From Rhodospirillaceae bacterium (lineage in GTDB: Bacteria; Pseudomonadota; Alphaproteobacteria; SP197), in contig PBNE01000021.1 of the NCBI GenBank assembly GCA_002722885.1, forward strand, positions 1 through 64,000: a DNA stretch of 64,000 nt. Direction: 5' to 3'. A program made the position numbers and the translations under genes. This document shows positions 53,033 to 62,867 of the stretch, in pieces; within the stretch, counting starts at the first letter, position 1; each line of letters starts with the position of its first letter. The notes beneath the pieces were generated by a model. That model worked only from the letters and a program-made list of their open reading frames with translations. It ran no database searches and had not been told where the DNA came from.

Positions 53033-53067
53033 AAAGAGGCGCTAAGTATTTGACTTAGCGCCTCTTT
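53033..53067 (-). terminator. terminator downstream of tRNA-Met
   Basis: A perfect 15-bp stem (AAAGAGGCGCTAAGT with its complement) around a five-base loop, followed on the leftward strand by TTTTCC, begins only five bases beyond the tRNA 3' end. Confidence 0.85.
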
Positions 53068-53071
53068 CGAA

Positions 53072-53147
53072 TGGTAGCGGAGGAGGGACTTGAACCCCCG
53101 ACAAAGGGATTATGATTCCCCTGCTCTACCAACTGAGCTACTCCGCC
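53072..53147 (-). tRNA. tRNA-Met (CAT anticodon, elongator type)
   Basis: A 76-base cloverleaf: acceptor GGCGGAG with CTCCGCT (a G-U pair at 1-72), D-arm AGCTCAGTTGGTAGAGC, anticodon loop ATCATAA, T-arm GGGTTCAAGTCC and encoded CCA. The paired first base argues against the initiator. Confidence 0.95.
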
Positions 53148-53228
53148 TCAGGAAGGCCGGACGCATATAGGAGCCACGCCGGAGCAAGTCAAGACGCAAG
53201 GAAACCCGCCCCATAGACGGGCCAAAAC

Positions 53229-53657
53229 TCACCGCGCCGTCTCCTCCAGAAGTCCCAGATCTTCGGCCAGACCGAGAGAATCATAGAACTCGTGGCCTTC
53301 AACCAACTTCCCGTCCCGGATCACGACACGGTGCATCAAGGTGAAGCTGGTCTGCTTGCCGTTCTGTCTGTTGATCGTCGTGCAGCGCCCCCAGGACGCC
53401 ACCATGTCTCCCTCGGCCACCATGCCTTCACATACGAACTCCTGATAGTCCAGGTGCTGGGTCACGGCAGCGCCAAGCTGAAGCATTGCATCGCCCCCTT
53501 CGCAGAGACCGCCCACGGGGAGTGTCTTGGAGGCGTATTCGTACATCAGTAACGTGTCGGGGGTCGCCGCGTAGTTGCCTTCGATGCTCTCGTCTTTACC
53601 GTCATAGGCATCATAGATCGACGCCATGATCGCCTTGTTCTGTTCTTCCCGGGTCAA
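53229..53657 (-). CDS. SnoaL-like/NTF2-fold protein
   Basis: A 142-residue protein with the alternating helix-strand order of NTF2-like proteins: EEQNKAIMASIYDAYDGKDE opens with helix 1, GRCTTINRQNGKQTSFTLMH gives a strand pair and VVIRDGKLVEGHEFYDSLGL the terminal strands. The TTG start is uncertain; an ATG nine codons later is also possible. Such small alpha+beta cones act as isomerases, hydrolases or scaffolds. Function unknown. Confidence 0.75.
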   Translation of the reverse strand: MTREEQNKAIMASIYDAYDGKDESIEGNYAATPDTLLMYEYASKTLPVGGLCEGGDAMLQLGAAVTQHLDYQEFVCEGMVAEGDMVASWGRCTTINRQNGKQTSFTLMHRVVIRDGKLVEGHEFYDSLGLAEDLGLLEETAR

Positions 53658-53726
53658 GGCAGCCTCGGTCCTGCAAGCGCCATAGTTTAGCGCAGGTCGA
53701 GACTTTCGCCCAAATTGCAGCGATCG

Positions 53727-54836
53727 TCAGGCCGCAGAACGTTCGATCCAGCCGCCGCCCAGAACGCGGTCGCCATCGTACATCACACAGGCCTGCCCCG
53801 GTGCGACGCCTTCGGCCGGTGCGGTAAGCTCAACCTGTGCCCGGCCGTCCTTCAGCGGAATCACGCGCGCTGCATGCTGGGGCTGGGCTGAGCGCAGCTT
53901 GACCTCACAGGCAACACCATCGTCAGGCATGGGCGCCGAGCCCAGCCAGTTCACATCACGCATGGTGAGTGTCGTCTTCATCAGGGCCTCACGCGGACCG
54001 ACCACAACGCGATGGGTCTCGGGCTCCAGGCGTACGACAAACAGCGGCTCCTCGGCAGCGAGGCCGATGCCCTTGCGCTGACCTACGGTAAAGTTGATGA
54101 CCCCATCATGATGCGCCAGCACGCTGCCATCGATGTCGACAATCTCGCCGGGCTCTATAGCACCGGGCCGCAGCTTGGCCACCACGTCGGCATAGCGGCC
54201 GTTGGGAACGAAACAGATGTCCTGGCTGTCGGGCTTGTCTGACACCGCAAGATGAAGGCGGCGTGCGTGGTCCCTCACCTCAACCTTGGTCATGGCACCC
54301 AGCGGGAAGCGAAGGAGGTTCATCTGTTCGGCTGTGGTCGCGAACAGGAAGTAACTCTGGTCCCGTGCCGACTCACGACCACGGTGAAGCTCAGGCCCCG
54401 CTTCACCATCGATGCGGCGAACGTAATGCCCAGTCGCCAGAGCATCGGCGCCGAGATCGCGCGCGGTCTGCATGAGGTCGGTGAACTTGACCGTCTGATT
54501 GCAGCGCACACAGGGGATCGGGGTCTCACCGGCCAGATAGCTGTCGGCAAAGTCATCCATCACGGAACTGCGAAAGCGGCTCTCGTAGTCCAGCACGTAG
54601 TGCGGCATGTCGAGAGTCGAGGCGACCCGCCGGGCATCGTGAATGTCCGAACCCGCGCAGCAGGTGCCCGGACGGCCTACGGTCTGGCCATGGTCATAGA
54701 GCTGCAGCGTGATCCCGATAGTGTCGTAGCCCTCCTCCTTCAGGAGCGCTGCGGTCACAGAACTGTCGACGCCGCCCGACATAGCCACGACAACCCGGGT
54801 GGCGTTGACCGCCTTGTTGATGCCGAGTGAGTTCAT
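53727..54836 (-). CDS. mnmA: tRNA-specific 2-thiouridylase
   Basis: A 369-residue ATP pyrophosphatase-type enzyme. The PP-loop is [31 protein letters not shown] includes the first active cysteine ([16 protein letters not shown] lies before it), and [15 protein letters not shown] contains the second. [12 protein letters not shown] and the C-terminal [10 protein letters not shown] strand follow. It thiolates U34 of tRNA-Lys, -Glu and -Gln using sulfur relayed from IscS. The nearby iscS and ferredoxin genes fit that partnership. Confidence 0.95.
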   Translation of the reverse strand: MNSLGINKAVNATRVVVAMSGGVDSSVTAALLKEEGYDTIGITLQLYDHGQTVGRPGTCCAGSDIHDARRVASTLDMPHYVLDYESRFRSSVMDDFADSYLAGETPIPCVRCNQTVKFTDLMQTARDLGADALATGHYVRRIDGEAGPELHRGRESARDQSYFLFATTAEQMNLLRFPLGAMTKVEVRDHARRLHLAVSDKPDSQDICFVPNGRYADVVAKLRPGAIEPGEIVDIDGSVLAHHDGVINFTVGQRKGIGLAAEEPLFVVRLEPETHRVVVGPREALMKTTLTMRDVNWLGSAPMPDDGVACEVKLRSAQPQHAARVIPLKDGRAQVELTAPAEGVAPGQACVMYDGDRVLGGGWIERSAA

Positions 54837-54867
54837 GGCCCGGAACATAGGCCCGTGCCCCGCGTTA

Positions 54868-55620
54868 TCAAGAGCGCAGAAGAGCGCACAACCGATCAAT
54901 CGGCGCGAGAAAACGTGTCAGCCCGATCGCCTTGCTGAAGTGGCCCTGCCAGGTTTCCAAAAGATTGTCCGGCGGAATGCCCCATCGCTCCGCAAACGGC
55001 CGCCCGCTCCCGTAGGGCGTGATTATGTCCGCCGTTCCCATGACCATGACGACCTGTTCGGGCGGAATGCCGGGTTCGCCAAGGGGGTGATCAACGGCAG
55101 CCAATGTTCCGCCGCCTCCCGTGCCCATCCGGCCTGCTCCATGGCTGCAGCGGCCCCGAAGCCTCGGGCCAGCCATGGCAATGGGCGACAGCCATCTGGG
55201 GGTTCAAAGCACCCAGGCTGATACCGCCCACCACTACTTTTCCCACCGCACTCTCACGCGCCAAGCCAATCAGGGTTCCGGTCTCCGGCACATGGCGTTC
55301 GAACATATCCATCGCGCCGGCCAGGCCATGGGCAATGATCGGTTCTCCGCCGTGGCGGCCTCTGCCTGTAACGATGAAATATTCTTCAGGACCTCGGCAA
55401 CACGGTCACGTTCCACACCCGTGAGCAAATCCATCGGCACTTCAGCAAAGAACCGGTCGGGGTCATCACCGGCCAATTCGGCGGCGGCCCACAAGCATGA
55501 CCGCGGAAAGTAGCCCTTCAACAACGTCGCCAGCGCCAGGCGGTCGAACCACGGGCGAAGGATGAAACCGGCGGGAAACCCGGTCAGCCAGCAGGATTGG
55601 CGGTCACCCGCCAGCGGTGC
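54868..55620 (-). pseudogene. alpha/beta hydrolase, multiply frameshifted
   Basis: Pieces in different frames read as one hydrolase: FPAGFILRPWFDRLALATLL, AAAELAGDDPDRFFAEVPMD, then PIIAHGLAGAMDMFERHVPE. These are followed by the nucleophile elbow VVVGGISLGALNPQM (G-I-S-L-G) and the terminal part IPPEQVVMVMGTADIITPYG with QGHFSKAIGL carrying the catalytic His. At least two frame changes are needed. No start with a ribosome-binding site precedes it. It lies between the ferredoxin and mnmA genes, inside the sulfur gene cluster, so the decay leaves the flanking genes intact. Confidence 0.75.
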
Positions 55621-55953
55621 TCAGTCGAGCAGCATGTTGTGGGTTTCCTGCGGTAGCGTTACGGTCATGCCGTCAAGCTCTTCGGTCAGGATTATCTGGC
55701 AGCCCAGGCGCGAGGTGCGGGTCAGGCCGAAAGCCAGATCCAGCATGTCTTCCTCGTCTTCGGTGGGTTCCTCAAGGCGCTCGAAGTCGTCACCGTCCAC
55801 GATGACATGACAGGTCGAGCAGGCCAGCGAACCTTCGCAAGCACCTTCGATATCGATGTCGTTCTGACGCGCGATTTCCAACAGCGACAGGCCTTCAGGC
55901 GCGTTGATATCAACGCGGCTGCCGTCACGAACGATAAAGGTCACCTTTGGCAT
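55621..55953 (-). CDS. fdx: [2Fe-2S] ferredoxin, ISC/adrenodoxin type
   Basis: A 110-residue ferredoxin with the four cluster cysteines in [16 protein letters not shown] and LGCQIIL. The adrenodoxin-type [18 protein letters not shown] helix precedes the last cysteine. It supplies electrons for Fe-S cluster assembly. It lies directly after iscS on the same strand, as in isc operons. No iscU or hscAB gene accompanies it here. Confidence 0.95.
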   Translation of the reverse strand: MPKVTFIVRDGSRVDINAPEGLSLLEIARQNDIDIEGACEGSLACSTCHVIVDGDDFERLEEPTEDEEDMLDLAFGLTRTSRLGCQIILTEELDGMTVTLPQETHNMLLD

Positions 55954-56047
55954 GAAAAGCTCCTGATTACGGCGCGGTTTTTGACAGAATCAGGCGCACT
56001 CGTCCACTCGGGACATCCAAGGGATGGGAAAATTGTCCAGGATGCGA

Positions 56048-57232
56048 TCAGGCTGCCGAAGCGCGTTCCCGGCATTGCCGAATAGCCGTAGCCAGATGAT
56101 CGGCGGCAAAATCGATCTCGTCGGCCGTTGTGAAACGCCCCAGACCCAAACGCACCGACGAGCCTGCCTCGTCGTCCGTCAGGCCGATCGCACGCAACAC
56201 GTAGGAGGGCTCGACCACCGCCGAGGTGCAGGCAGAGCCTGTCGAGAAGGCCAGATCAGGCGCCAGATCGATCAGCTTGAGAGCATCCACGCCTTCGAAC
56301 CGGAGATTGATGTTACCGGCCAGGCGGTCGTCGATGTCACCATTGATGGCGAAATCCTCGACCCTTGTACCCAGCCGATCGAGAAAACGCTGGCGCAGTC
56401 GCACGAGACGATCCGCCTCGTCGGAGAGTTCAGCAGTGGCCAGAGCGCAGGCTTCACCGAACCCGATCACCAGCGGCGCCGGAAGCGTACCGGACCGGAC
56501 CGTCCGTTCCTGTCCGCCACCCGAGAACAACGGTTCCAGGCGTGCACGGGGCCGACGCCGAACATAAAGTGCGCCGATACCGTTGGGGCCGTAGAGTTTG
56601 TGTCCCGAAATGCTCAGGAGATCGATGTTGGCGTCGTTGATATCGAGTGGAATCTTCCCGGCAGCCTGCGCCGCATCGGTATGCAGAAGCACACCACGAT
56701 CGCGTGTCATCGCACCGATCTCGGCAAGCGGCTGGATCACACCGATTTCGTTGTTCGCGGCCATCACCGACACCAGAACGGTCTTGTCGTCGATCGCCCT
56801 GTCGAGCACAGCCAGATCGACCTTGCCGTTCGGCTGGACCGGCAGGAAGATCGTCTCAAAGCCCTCCTGTTCCATGTCCTTGACACTCTCGACGACGCAC
56901 TTGTGCTCACTGACCAGCGTAACAATCCTGTTCCGCTGATCCCTCTGGCGGCGCTCGAAACGCGCAGCACCCTTGATCGCGAGGTTGTTGGATTCCGTAG
57001 CGCCGGAGGTGAAGACGATTTCACGTGGATCGGCGCCGATCATTCGTGCCACCTGGCCCCGCGCCATTTCGACCGCCTCAGCGGCCTCGTGGCCAAAACT
57101 GTGGCTGGTGGAGTGGGGGTTACCGAACTTCTCGGTGAACCAAGGCAGCATGATCTCCAGCGCCCTGGGATCGACCGGCGTGGTTGCGTGATAGTCAAGA
57201 TAGACCGGGATCTTGATGTTGTCGTGTGTCAT
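56048..57232 (-). CDS. iscS: cysteine desulfurase (IscS type)
   Basis: A 394-residue PLP desulfurase. VYLDYHATTPVDPRALEIML opens it; FTSGATESNNLAIKG follows, SISGHKLYGPNGIGALYVRR carries the PLP lysine near residue 206, and STGSACTSAVVEPSYVLRAI bears the catalytic cysteine on the long mobile loop typical of class I (IscS/NifS). It removes sulfur from L-cysteine and passes it to Fe-S assembly and to MnmA. It follows a second, paralogous desulfurase by 18 bases. Confidence 0.94.
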   Translation of the reverse strand: MTHDNIKIPVYLDYHATTPVDPRALEIMLPWFTEKFGNPHSTSHSFGHEAAEAVEMARGQVARMIGADPREIVFTSGATESNNLAIKGAARFERRQRDQRNRIVTLVSEHKCVVESVKDMEQEGFETIFLPVQPNGKVDLAVLDRAIDDKTVLVSVMAANNEIGVIQPLAEIGAMTRDRGVLLHTDAAQAAGKIPLDINDANIDLLSISGHKLYGPNGIGALYVRRRPRARLEPLFSGGGQERTVRSGTLPAPLVIGFGEACALATAELSDEADRLVRLRQRFLDRLGTRVEDFAINGDIDDRLAGNINLRFEGVDALKLIDLAPDLAFSTGSACTSAVVEPSYVLRAIGLTDDEAGSSVRLGLGRFTTADEIDFAADHLATAIRQCRERASAA

Positions 57233-57250
57233 CGCTCGCCTGTGCTCCCG

Positions 57251-58348
57251 TCACGCGGCATGGCTGGCGGCCGGGAGGCTGCCGACGATGCGCGACCATG
57301 CGGCCACAGCCTGCTCGCAATCGTCGGCAGTTGTCGACCAGCCCAAACTCAGTCGGATGACATGACGCGCCAGGTCTGGCCGACCCATCGCCTCGACCAC
57401 GTGCGACGCCGCCATCTTGCCTGACGAACAGGCCGACCCTGCACTGATCGCCACCCCTTCCAGGTCAAACCGCATTACCAACGTTTCGGCGTCCACGCTA
57501 GGGTGCGCGATGGCAAGAGTCTGCGGCAAGCGCTCTGCATCATCTCCCAGCACCACCGCATCGGGAGCAACCTCCATCATGGCTGTCTCAAGGGTATCGC
57601 GAAGGCCACGGAGAGATTCTCCGTCGTCGTTCGATGCCTCGTCTGCGGCAGCCCCAAAGGCCGAGAGAGCCGGTAAGGCTTCCGTACCCGATCGCAGACC
57701 GAGCTCCTGACCGCCGCCACGTCGAACGGGCCGGAGCACGGCACCGTTCTGCGTCACCACGGCCCCGGCTCCCTGCAAACCGCCCAACTTGTGCGCCGAT
57801 ATCGTCAAGAAATCCGCCCTCTTCCAAGCACCATCGAATTTAGTGGCCGCCTGCACGGCGTCGCTGTGAACCAGCGCACCATGGGCATGTGCCAGATCGA
57901 TGACTGCCTCCAGCGGCTGCACAACCCCGGTTTCGTTGTTGGCCGCCATCACGGAAACCATGGCGTCGCCTTTGCTTTGCGCCAGCAGTTCCTTGAGAGC
58001 CGCGAGATCGACGCGCCCCTGTGCATCGACCTGAACAACGGTCACCTCATCATGACATTGCAGGACCGACGGATGCTCGACAGCCGAGACCAGCAGGTGC
58101 TTCCGACCGCAGCCATGGAGAACAATGTGGTTCGCTTCGGTCCCACCCGACGTGAAGACAACAGCGCGCGGCGTACAGCCGATCACAGCCGCGACCTGTT
58201 CCCGCGCCCGCTCAAGCCGGGCCCGGGCGCGCCGACCTGCTGCATGGACAGACGAGGCATTGCCTGTTTCCTCTATCACCTCCAGCGCGGCAGCCCGTGC
58301 CGCCGGACGCACAGGCGTCGTTGCGTTGTGATCGAGGTAAGCGGTCAT
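57251..58348 (-). CDS. cysteine desulfurase (NifS/IscS-like paralogue)
   Basis: The start is the internal ATG giving MTAYLDHNATTPVRPAARAA; 365 residues. FTSGGTEANHIVLHGCGRKH, LTISAHKLGGLQGAGAVVTQ with the PLP lysine, and SAGSACSSGKMAASHVVEAM with the catalytic cysteine are conserved. It is related to, but shorter and more divergent than, the IscS encoded next. In many alphaproteobacteria a desulfurase directly follows iscR; it may provide sulfur for a separate acceptor. Confidence 0.9.
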   Translation of the reverse strand: MTAYLDHNATTPVRPAARAAALEVIEETGNASSVHAAGRRARARLERAREQVAAVIGCTPRAVVFTSGGTEANHIVLHGCGRKHLLVSAVEHPSVLQCHDEVTVVQVDAQGRVDLAALKELLAQSKGDAMVSVMAANNETGVVQPLEAVIDLAHAHGALVHSDAVQAATKFDGAWKRADFLTISAHKLGGLQGAGAVVTQNGAVLRPVRRGGGQELGLRSGTEALPALSAFGAAADEASNDDGESLRGLRDTLETAMMEVAPDAVVLGDDAERLPQTLAIAHPSVDAETLVMRFDLEGVAISAGSACSSGKMAASHVVEAMGRPDLARHVIRLSLGWSTTADDCEQAVAAWSRIVGSLPAASHAA

Positions 58349-58353
58349 GCTGT

Positions 58354-58806
58354 CTACTCGGCCGCCAGCAGGTCCGCACGTGCGGGACAAAGGCGTCGTT
58401 CACAGACATCCTCCAACGAGACATCATGCAGAAAGCTGCGGATGTGATCGCCCAGGTCTTCCCACAAGTCATGGGTCAGGCAGCGGCTGCGATTCTGCAT
58501 GCAGCCTTCGGTTGGTGACGCCTCTTCTTTGCAGCGTGTCACACGCAGGGATTCATCGACCGCATCGACGACCTCAAGGATTGTAATATCTCCAACACGC
58601 CGTGCCAGCCGGTAGCCCCCGCCCGGCCCCCGGACACTGCTGACCAGGCCCCCACGACGCAGTTTCGAAAAGAGTTGTTCGAGGTAGGAGAGTGAAATCT
58701 CCTGACGTTCGGCGATCTCCGCCAAAGACACCGTACGATCTCTGCCATGCACGCCAAGATCGACCATTGCCATGACGGCATAACGGCCTTTCGATCCAAG
58801 CTTCAT
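58354..58806 (-). CDS. iscR: Rrf2-family regulator, IscR type
   Basis: From the ATG giving MKLGSKGRYAVMAMVDLGVH the protein has 150 residues. The winged helix reads SLAEIAERQEISLSYLEQLF with VSSVRGPGGGYRLAR as the wing. Cluster cysteines lie in VTRCKEEASPTEGCMQNRSRCLTHDLW. Their spacing (C-x9-C-x6-C) is wider than in E. coli IscR (C-x5-C-x5-C). It should bind a [2Fe-2S] cluster and control this operon. A further cysteine pair at the C-terminus (VCERRLCPA) is unusual. It begins 19 bases after cysE. Confidence 0.92.
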   Translation of the reverse strand: MKLGSKGRYAVMAMVDLGVHGRDRTVSLAEIAERQEISLSYLEQLFSKLRRGGLVSSVRGPGGGYRLARRVGDITILEVVDAVDESLRVTRCKEEASPTEGCMQNRSRCLTHDLWEDLGDHIRSFLHDVSLEDVCERRLCPARADLLAAE

Positions 58807-58825
58807 GAAACATCCCTCCCCGGTG

Positions 58826-59557
58826 TCAACAGTCGGCGCGCTTGTCGGCCGGGTCGACGGCGGGTTCAGCAACCTGTGTTGTTGACGAGGACTTGTCGTC
58901 ATCGGTCTCCAGCTCGGCGATACGGGCATCCAGCTTGGCTATATGTTCCAGCAAGCCGTTGATCGCCTTGCTCACGGGATCAGGCATATCCGGTGTGGTT
59001 GCGCCATAGGCGGCGAAATGCTCGTCGTCGGTAAGCTTGGTCGCGCCGCGGTCCACCACGCGGGCGGGAATGCCGACCACTGTGGCTCCCGGCGGCACGT
59101 CTTTCACCACAACGGCGTTCGAGCCGACCGCCGCACCATCGCCAACCGTGACAGGTCCCAAAATCTTGGCGCCGGCGCCGACTACCACGTTGTCACCCAG
59201 TGTGGGGTGACGTTTGCCCTTGTTCCAGGTTGTGCCGCCCAGCGTGACGCCGTGATAAAGCGTAACGTGGTTGCCGACCTCGGCCGTTTCACCGATTACG
59301 ACACCCATGCCGTGATCGATGAAGAACTGCTTGCCGATCGTGGCACCGGGGTGAATCTCGATGCCGCTGAAAAAACGTCCCAGATGGGAGACAAAGCGGC
59401 CCAGAAGTTTGAGATCCTTGCGCCATAACCAGTTACTCGTCCGGTAGAACAGGATCGCATGGAATCCGGGGTAACACAGCGCCACTTCGAGCCTCGAACG
59501 AACGGCCGGATCGCGCCCGAACACGGCAGAAATCTCGTTGCCGATAGACCTGAACAT
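58826..59557 (-). CDS. cysE: serine O-acetyltransferase
   Basis: A 243-residue hexapeptide-repeat acyltransferase. [20 protein letters not shown] carries the catalytic His and Asp region, [20 protein letters not shown] and [20 protein letters not shown] form the left-handed helix, and [17 protein letters not shown] ends the fold. The N-terminal helical domain is shortened compared with enteric CysE. The C-terminal 45 residues form a charged coiled-coil-like tail. It makes O-acetylserine for cysteine synthesis and heads the desulfurase operon, thus linking cysteine supply to its use. Confidence 0.93.
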   Translation of the reverse strand: MFRSIGNEISAVFGRDPAVRSRLEVALCYPGFHAILFYRTSNWLWRKDLKLLGRFVSHLGRFFSGIEIHPGATIGKQFFIDHGMGVVIGETAEVGNHVTLYHGVTLGGTTWNKGKRHPTLGDNVVVGAGAKILGPVTVGDGAAVGSNAVVVKDVPPGATVVGIPARVVDRGATKLTDDEHFAAYGATTPDMPDPVSKAINGLLEHIAKLDARIAELETDDDKSSSTTQVAEPAVDPADKRADC

Positions 59558-59721
59558 CGCCGTTGTCCTTGCTGCGTGAGACCAGAACCGCAGACGCGGG
59601 CGGCGGGCACGCGAAAACGGGAGCTATAGAAATAGAAAACCCGACTCCGGTAATCAAGTATTCTGGGTCCTCTCCGCCTCACATTCACGCTAAACAAACT
59701 CATCCACCATGAGGCGAATTC

Positions 59722-60360
59722 ATGCCCGAAACCCTGATTCCCGGCCCCGCGGGTCACCTGGAGGCGCGATTTCAGCTCAGCAAGGCCGCTGCCGCGCCGC
59801 TCGTGACTGTCCTGCACCCGCACCCGCTGCACGGCGGCGCGATGAACAACAAGGTCACCTACACTGTGTTCAAAGCCTTTGCAGGACTGGGGTTCTCCGC
59901 CCTGCGCTTCAACTTTCGTGGTGTCGGCCGCAGCGATGGCAGCTATGGCGAGGGCGATGGCGAGACAGATGACGCCATCGCCGCCATGAACTGGTTCGAA
60001 AGCCAACATGACGACCACGGTGACGTCTGGCTTGCCGGGTTTTCCTTCGGGGCCTGGATCACAGCCCGCACGTTTATGGCACGACCCGGTATTGCCGGCT
60101 TTGTGCTGATCGCTCCCGGCGCCATCAAGTACGATTGGTCCTTCTTCGACCCCTGCCCCTGCGACGGATTGATCATCCAGGGTTCAGTGGACGGCATTGT
60201 CGCTCCCGACACCGTGGAAGCTCTGGCCGGGCAGCTCAATCAACAGGGCTGCTCGGTGGCCTTTGAGATGATCGAGGGCGCCGGGCACTTCTTCGAGAAC
60301 GACATCGAACTGCTGCAGCAGACCATCGCCGACTATGTCAGTGACCGGATCGCCGACTGA
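59722..60360 (+). CDS. alpha/beta hydrolase (dienelactone-hydrolase/YheT-like group)
   Basis: A 212-residue hydrolase with VTVLHPHPLHGGAMNNKVTY near residue 28, FSALRFNFRGVGRSDGSYGE near 60, the nucleophile elbow LAGFSFGAWITA (G-F-S-F-G) near 108, and the acid and base in LIIQGSVDGIVAP and EGAGHFFEND. The PHPLHGG and FNFRGVGRS strings define a group of small cytoplasmic hydrolases of unknown substrate. It is divergent from cysE and ends directly against anmK on the other strand. Confidence 0.88.
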   Translation: MPETLIPGPAGHLEARFQLSKAAAAPLVTVLHPHPLHGGAMNNKVTYTVFKAFAGLGFSALRFNFRGVGRSDGSYGEGDGETDDAIAAMNWFESQHDDHGDVWLAGFSFGAWITARTFMARPGIAGFVLIAPGAIKYDWSFFDPCPCDGLIIQGSVDGIVAPDTVEALAGQLNQQGCSVAFEMIEGAGHFFENDIELLQQTIADYVSDRIAD

Positions 60361-61455
60361 TCACGCCCGGTGCAGCGCACCACCGGTCACCGGTTCACAA
60401 CATCCGGTGGTGGTCGGCAGGCTCAACGGTAGCCCCTTGAGCGCACGCACGGCGAGGTAACCGAACGCTTCGGCCTCCAGCGCATCACCATCCCAGCCGA
60501 CATCTTCGGCGATCTTCACGCCATCTCCCAGCCGCTCGCGCAAGGCGGCAAGGATTGTTGCATTCAGACGGCCACCACCACACACGATCCAAATGGCCGG
60601 GGATGACGGCATGTGGTCCAGGGCTCGCTCGACGGCAGAGGTGGTCAGGGCCACCAGCGTCGCAGCGCCATCCTCGGTGCCGAGATTGGAGAGATCGACA
60701 TCAAAGCTGTTGCGATCGAGTGATTTCGGCGGCGGACGCGCAAAGAACGGATCGGCGCCGAGCACCGCATCGACTCGCTCCTGGTGAACACGACCAGCCG
60801 CGGCCAGCGCACCGTCGCCATCAAACCGGTCGCCCGTGCGGTGCGACACCCAGTCATCGAGCAATGCGCCGCCGGGGCCCGTATCAAAGGCGATGATCCA
60901 GTCACCGTCGATCCAGGTCACGTTCGCGACTCCGCCAATGTTGAGAACCGCCACCGGAGCCTCGTTCAACGCGTGAGCCAGGGCCGCGTGGTAGAGCGGC
61001 GCGAGCGGTGCGCCCTCACCACTTGATGCCATATCCCTACTGCGGAAATCGTTCACGACATCGATGCCAGTCAGGGCCGCCAGCCGAGCACCGTCTCCGA
61101 TCTGCCAGGTCAGTCCTTCCTGGGGGCGATGCACGATCGTCTGGCCATGAAATCCGATCACATCGATCGAACCGGCCTCCCGTCCTTCCTGCCGCAGCAG
61201 GGTTTTCACAGCCTTGGCATGGCGCTCCGCAAGCAGCCGCGACGCCAGGGGAACGTCACCGCCACCCTCGAAACAGGCCCGCACCACGGAACGGGTTTCG
61301 TTGTCATAGGGCAGCGTCAGCGTCCCGCCCGTACGATCAACGGTGATGCCATCGGTGATCACCAGGGCTGCATCGACCCCGTCGAGCGATGTGCCGCTCA
61401 TCAGTCCGATGGCGGTCAGAGGCGTTCTTCCGGGGCTGGCTTTCGGTGATGACAT
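60361..61455 (-). CDS. anmK: anhydro-N-acetylmuramic acid kinase
   Basis: A 364-residue sugar kinase of the ASKHA fold. GLMSGTSLDGVDAALVITDG is the phosphate-binding start, VIGFHGQTIVHRPQEGLTWQ and NIGGVANVTWIDGDWIIAFD are conserved, FDTGPGGALLDDWVS follows and WIVCGGGRLNATIL closes it. It phosphorylates anhydro-MurNAc recovered from peptidoglycan, giving MurNAc-6-phosphate. It is divergent from tyrS, a frequent neighbour in alphaproteobacteria. Confidence 0.95.
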   Translation of the reverse strand: MSSPKASPGRTPLTAIGLMSGTSLDGVDAALVITDGITVDRTGGTLTLPYDNETRSVVRACFEGGGDVPLASRLLAERHAKAVKTLLRQEGREAGSIDVIGFHGQTIVHRPQEGLTWQIGDGARLAALTGIDVVNDFRSRDMASSGEGAPLAPLYHAALAHALNEAPVAVLNIGGVANVTWIDGDWIIAFDTGPGGALLDDWVSHRTGDRFDGDGALAAAGRVHQERVDAVLGADPFFARPPPKSLDRNSFDVDLSNLGTEDGAATLVALTTSAVERALDHMPSSPAIWIVCGGGRLNATILAALRERLGDGVKIAEDVGWDGDALEAEAFGYLAVRALKGLPLSLPTTTGCCEPVTGGALHRA

Positions 61456-61592
61456 GGATACACCGTGCCCGATCACCACACCTTCCGTCGAGACCCATCA
61501 CAGCGCGAACCGCGTTGTGGCCTCGTGGCCCGTGTGTTAGAGCCTGCCCGCGCCAACGAGGCGCTCCAGAACACCAGTGAAACCCGATTGCC

Positions 61593-62846
61593 ATGACCGA
61601 GCCACGATCAGACTTTCTGCGCGACATCGTTGCCCGCGGATTCATGCACCAGTCCACCGATCTCGAGGCGCTGGACGACAAGGCCGCCAACGAAACCATC
61701 GTGGCCTACATCGGATACGACTGCACCGGTCCCAGCCTGCATGTCGGCCACATGGTCTCGATCATGATGCTGCGGCGGATGCAGCAGACCGGCCACAAGC
61801 CGATCGTCCTGATGGGCGGCGGCACCACGAAGGTTGGTGATCCCTCCGGCAAGGATGAGCAGCGCCAGCTCCTGACCGATGAGAAAATCGGCGCCAACAT
61901 GGCCTCGATCCGCAAGAGCTTCGAGAACTACGTCACCTTCGGCGACGGCGAGACCGATGCCGTCATGGTCAACAACGACGACTGGCTTTCCGAGCTGATG
62001 TACATTCCGTTCTTGCGCGATGTGGGCCGCCATTTCAGCGTCAACCGCATGCTCTCAATGGATTCGGTCAAACTCCGCCTCGACCGTGAGCAGCCGCTCT
62101 CGTTCCTCGAGTTCAACTACATGATCCTGCAGGGTTACGACTTCGTCGAACTCAACCGGCGATACGGCTGCTGCCTGCAGATGGGTGGTTCGGACCAGTG
62201 GGGCAACATCGTCAACGGTGTCGAGCTCGGCCGCCGCGTCGCCGATGTCCAGCTCTTCGGCCTCACGACACCGCTGATCACCACCGCTTCGGGTGCGAAG
62301 ATGGGCAAAACCGCCGATGGTGCGGTCTGGCTCAATGCCGAAATGCGTTCGCCCTGGGATTACTGGCAGTTCTGGCGCAACACAGAAGACGCCGATGTCG
62401 GCCGCTTCTTGCGCCTGTTCACTGACATGCCGCTTGATGAAATCGCCCGACTCGAAGCCCTCGGTGGGGCCGAGATCAATGAGGCCAAGAAGATTTTGGC
62501 CAACGACGCAACCGCCCTTTGCCATGGCCGTACTGCGGCCGCTGAAGCCGCCGAGACGGCCCGCCAGACCTTTGAACAGGGCCAGGCGGCCGAAGGCCTG
62601 CCCACCGTCACCATCGACGGCGCAAAATTTCAGGACGGCGTTCTGCTTTACGAAGCCCTCAAGGAGGCCGGCCTTGCCCAGTCAAACGGCGAAGCCCGTC
62701 GTCTGATCAAGGGGGGCGGAGCTAGGGTCAACGACACAGCGATCTCCGATGAGATGCATAAGGTCTCTGAGGCCGACGCTGGCGACGACGGTACGATCAA
62801 GCTGTCGGCAGGCAAGAAGCGCCATGTTCTCCTGAAGGCAGGTTAG
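61593..62846 (+). CDS. tyrS: tyrosyl-tRNA synthetase
   Basis: A full-length class I synthetase of 417 residues. The HIGH-like motif is [13 protein letters not shown], the tyrosine-binding region includes [10 protein letters not shown] and [13 protein letters not shown], and KMSKS is present as [15 protein letters not shown]. The C-terminal S4-like domain ([20 protein letters not shown]) binds the tRNA. It charges tRNA-Tyr. A small hairpin follows between it and the convergent AsmA-like gene. Confidence 0.96.
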   Translation: MTEPRSDFLRDIVARGFMHQSTDLEALDDKAANETIVAYIGYDCTGPSLHVGHMVSIMMLRRMQQTGHKPIVLMGGGTTKVGDPSGKDEQRQLLTDEKIGANMASIRKSFENYVTFGDGETDAVMVNNDDWLSELMYIPFLRDVGRHFSVNRMLSMDSVKLRLDREQPLSFLEFNYMILQGYDFVELNRRYGCCLQMGGSDQWGNIVNGVELGRRVADVQLFGLTTPLITTASGAKMGKTADGAVWLNAEMRSPWDYWQFWRNTEDADVGRFLRLFTDMPLDEIARLEALGGAEINEAKKILANDATALCHGRTAAAEAAETARQTFEQGQAAEGLPTVTIDGAKFQDGVLLYEALKEAGLAQSNGEARRLIKGGGARVNDTAISDEMHKVSEADAGDDGTIKLSAGKKRHVLLKAG

Positions 62847-62867
62847 AGCAGATCGCGAACTGCTCTA
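62844..62867. terminator. hairpin between convergent tyrS and AsmA-like genes
   Basis: TAGAGCAG and CTGCTCTA form an eight-base-pair stem that begins at the tyrS stop codon and ends at the stop of the convergent gene. There is no T run, so factor-independent termination is doubtful. Confidence 0.35.

Noticed and set aside
52910-53071. Cobalamin riboswitch before the B12-domain gene
   Set aside because: The leader is short and is occupied by the tRNA-Met terminator; no B12-box-like sequence was seen.
56024-57424. 466-codon rightward ORF
   Set aside because: Antisense to the cysteine desulfurase iscS; no protein motifs of its own.
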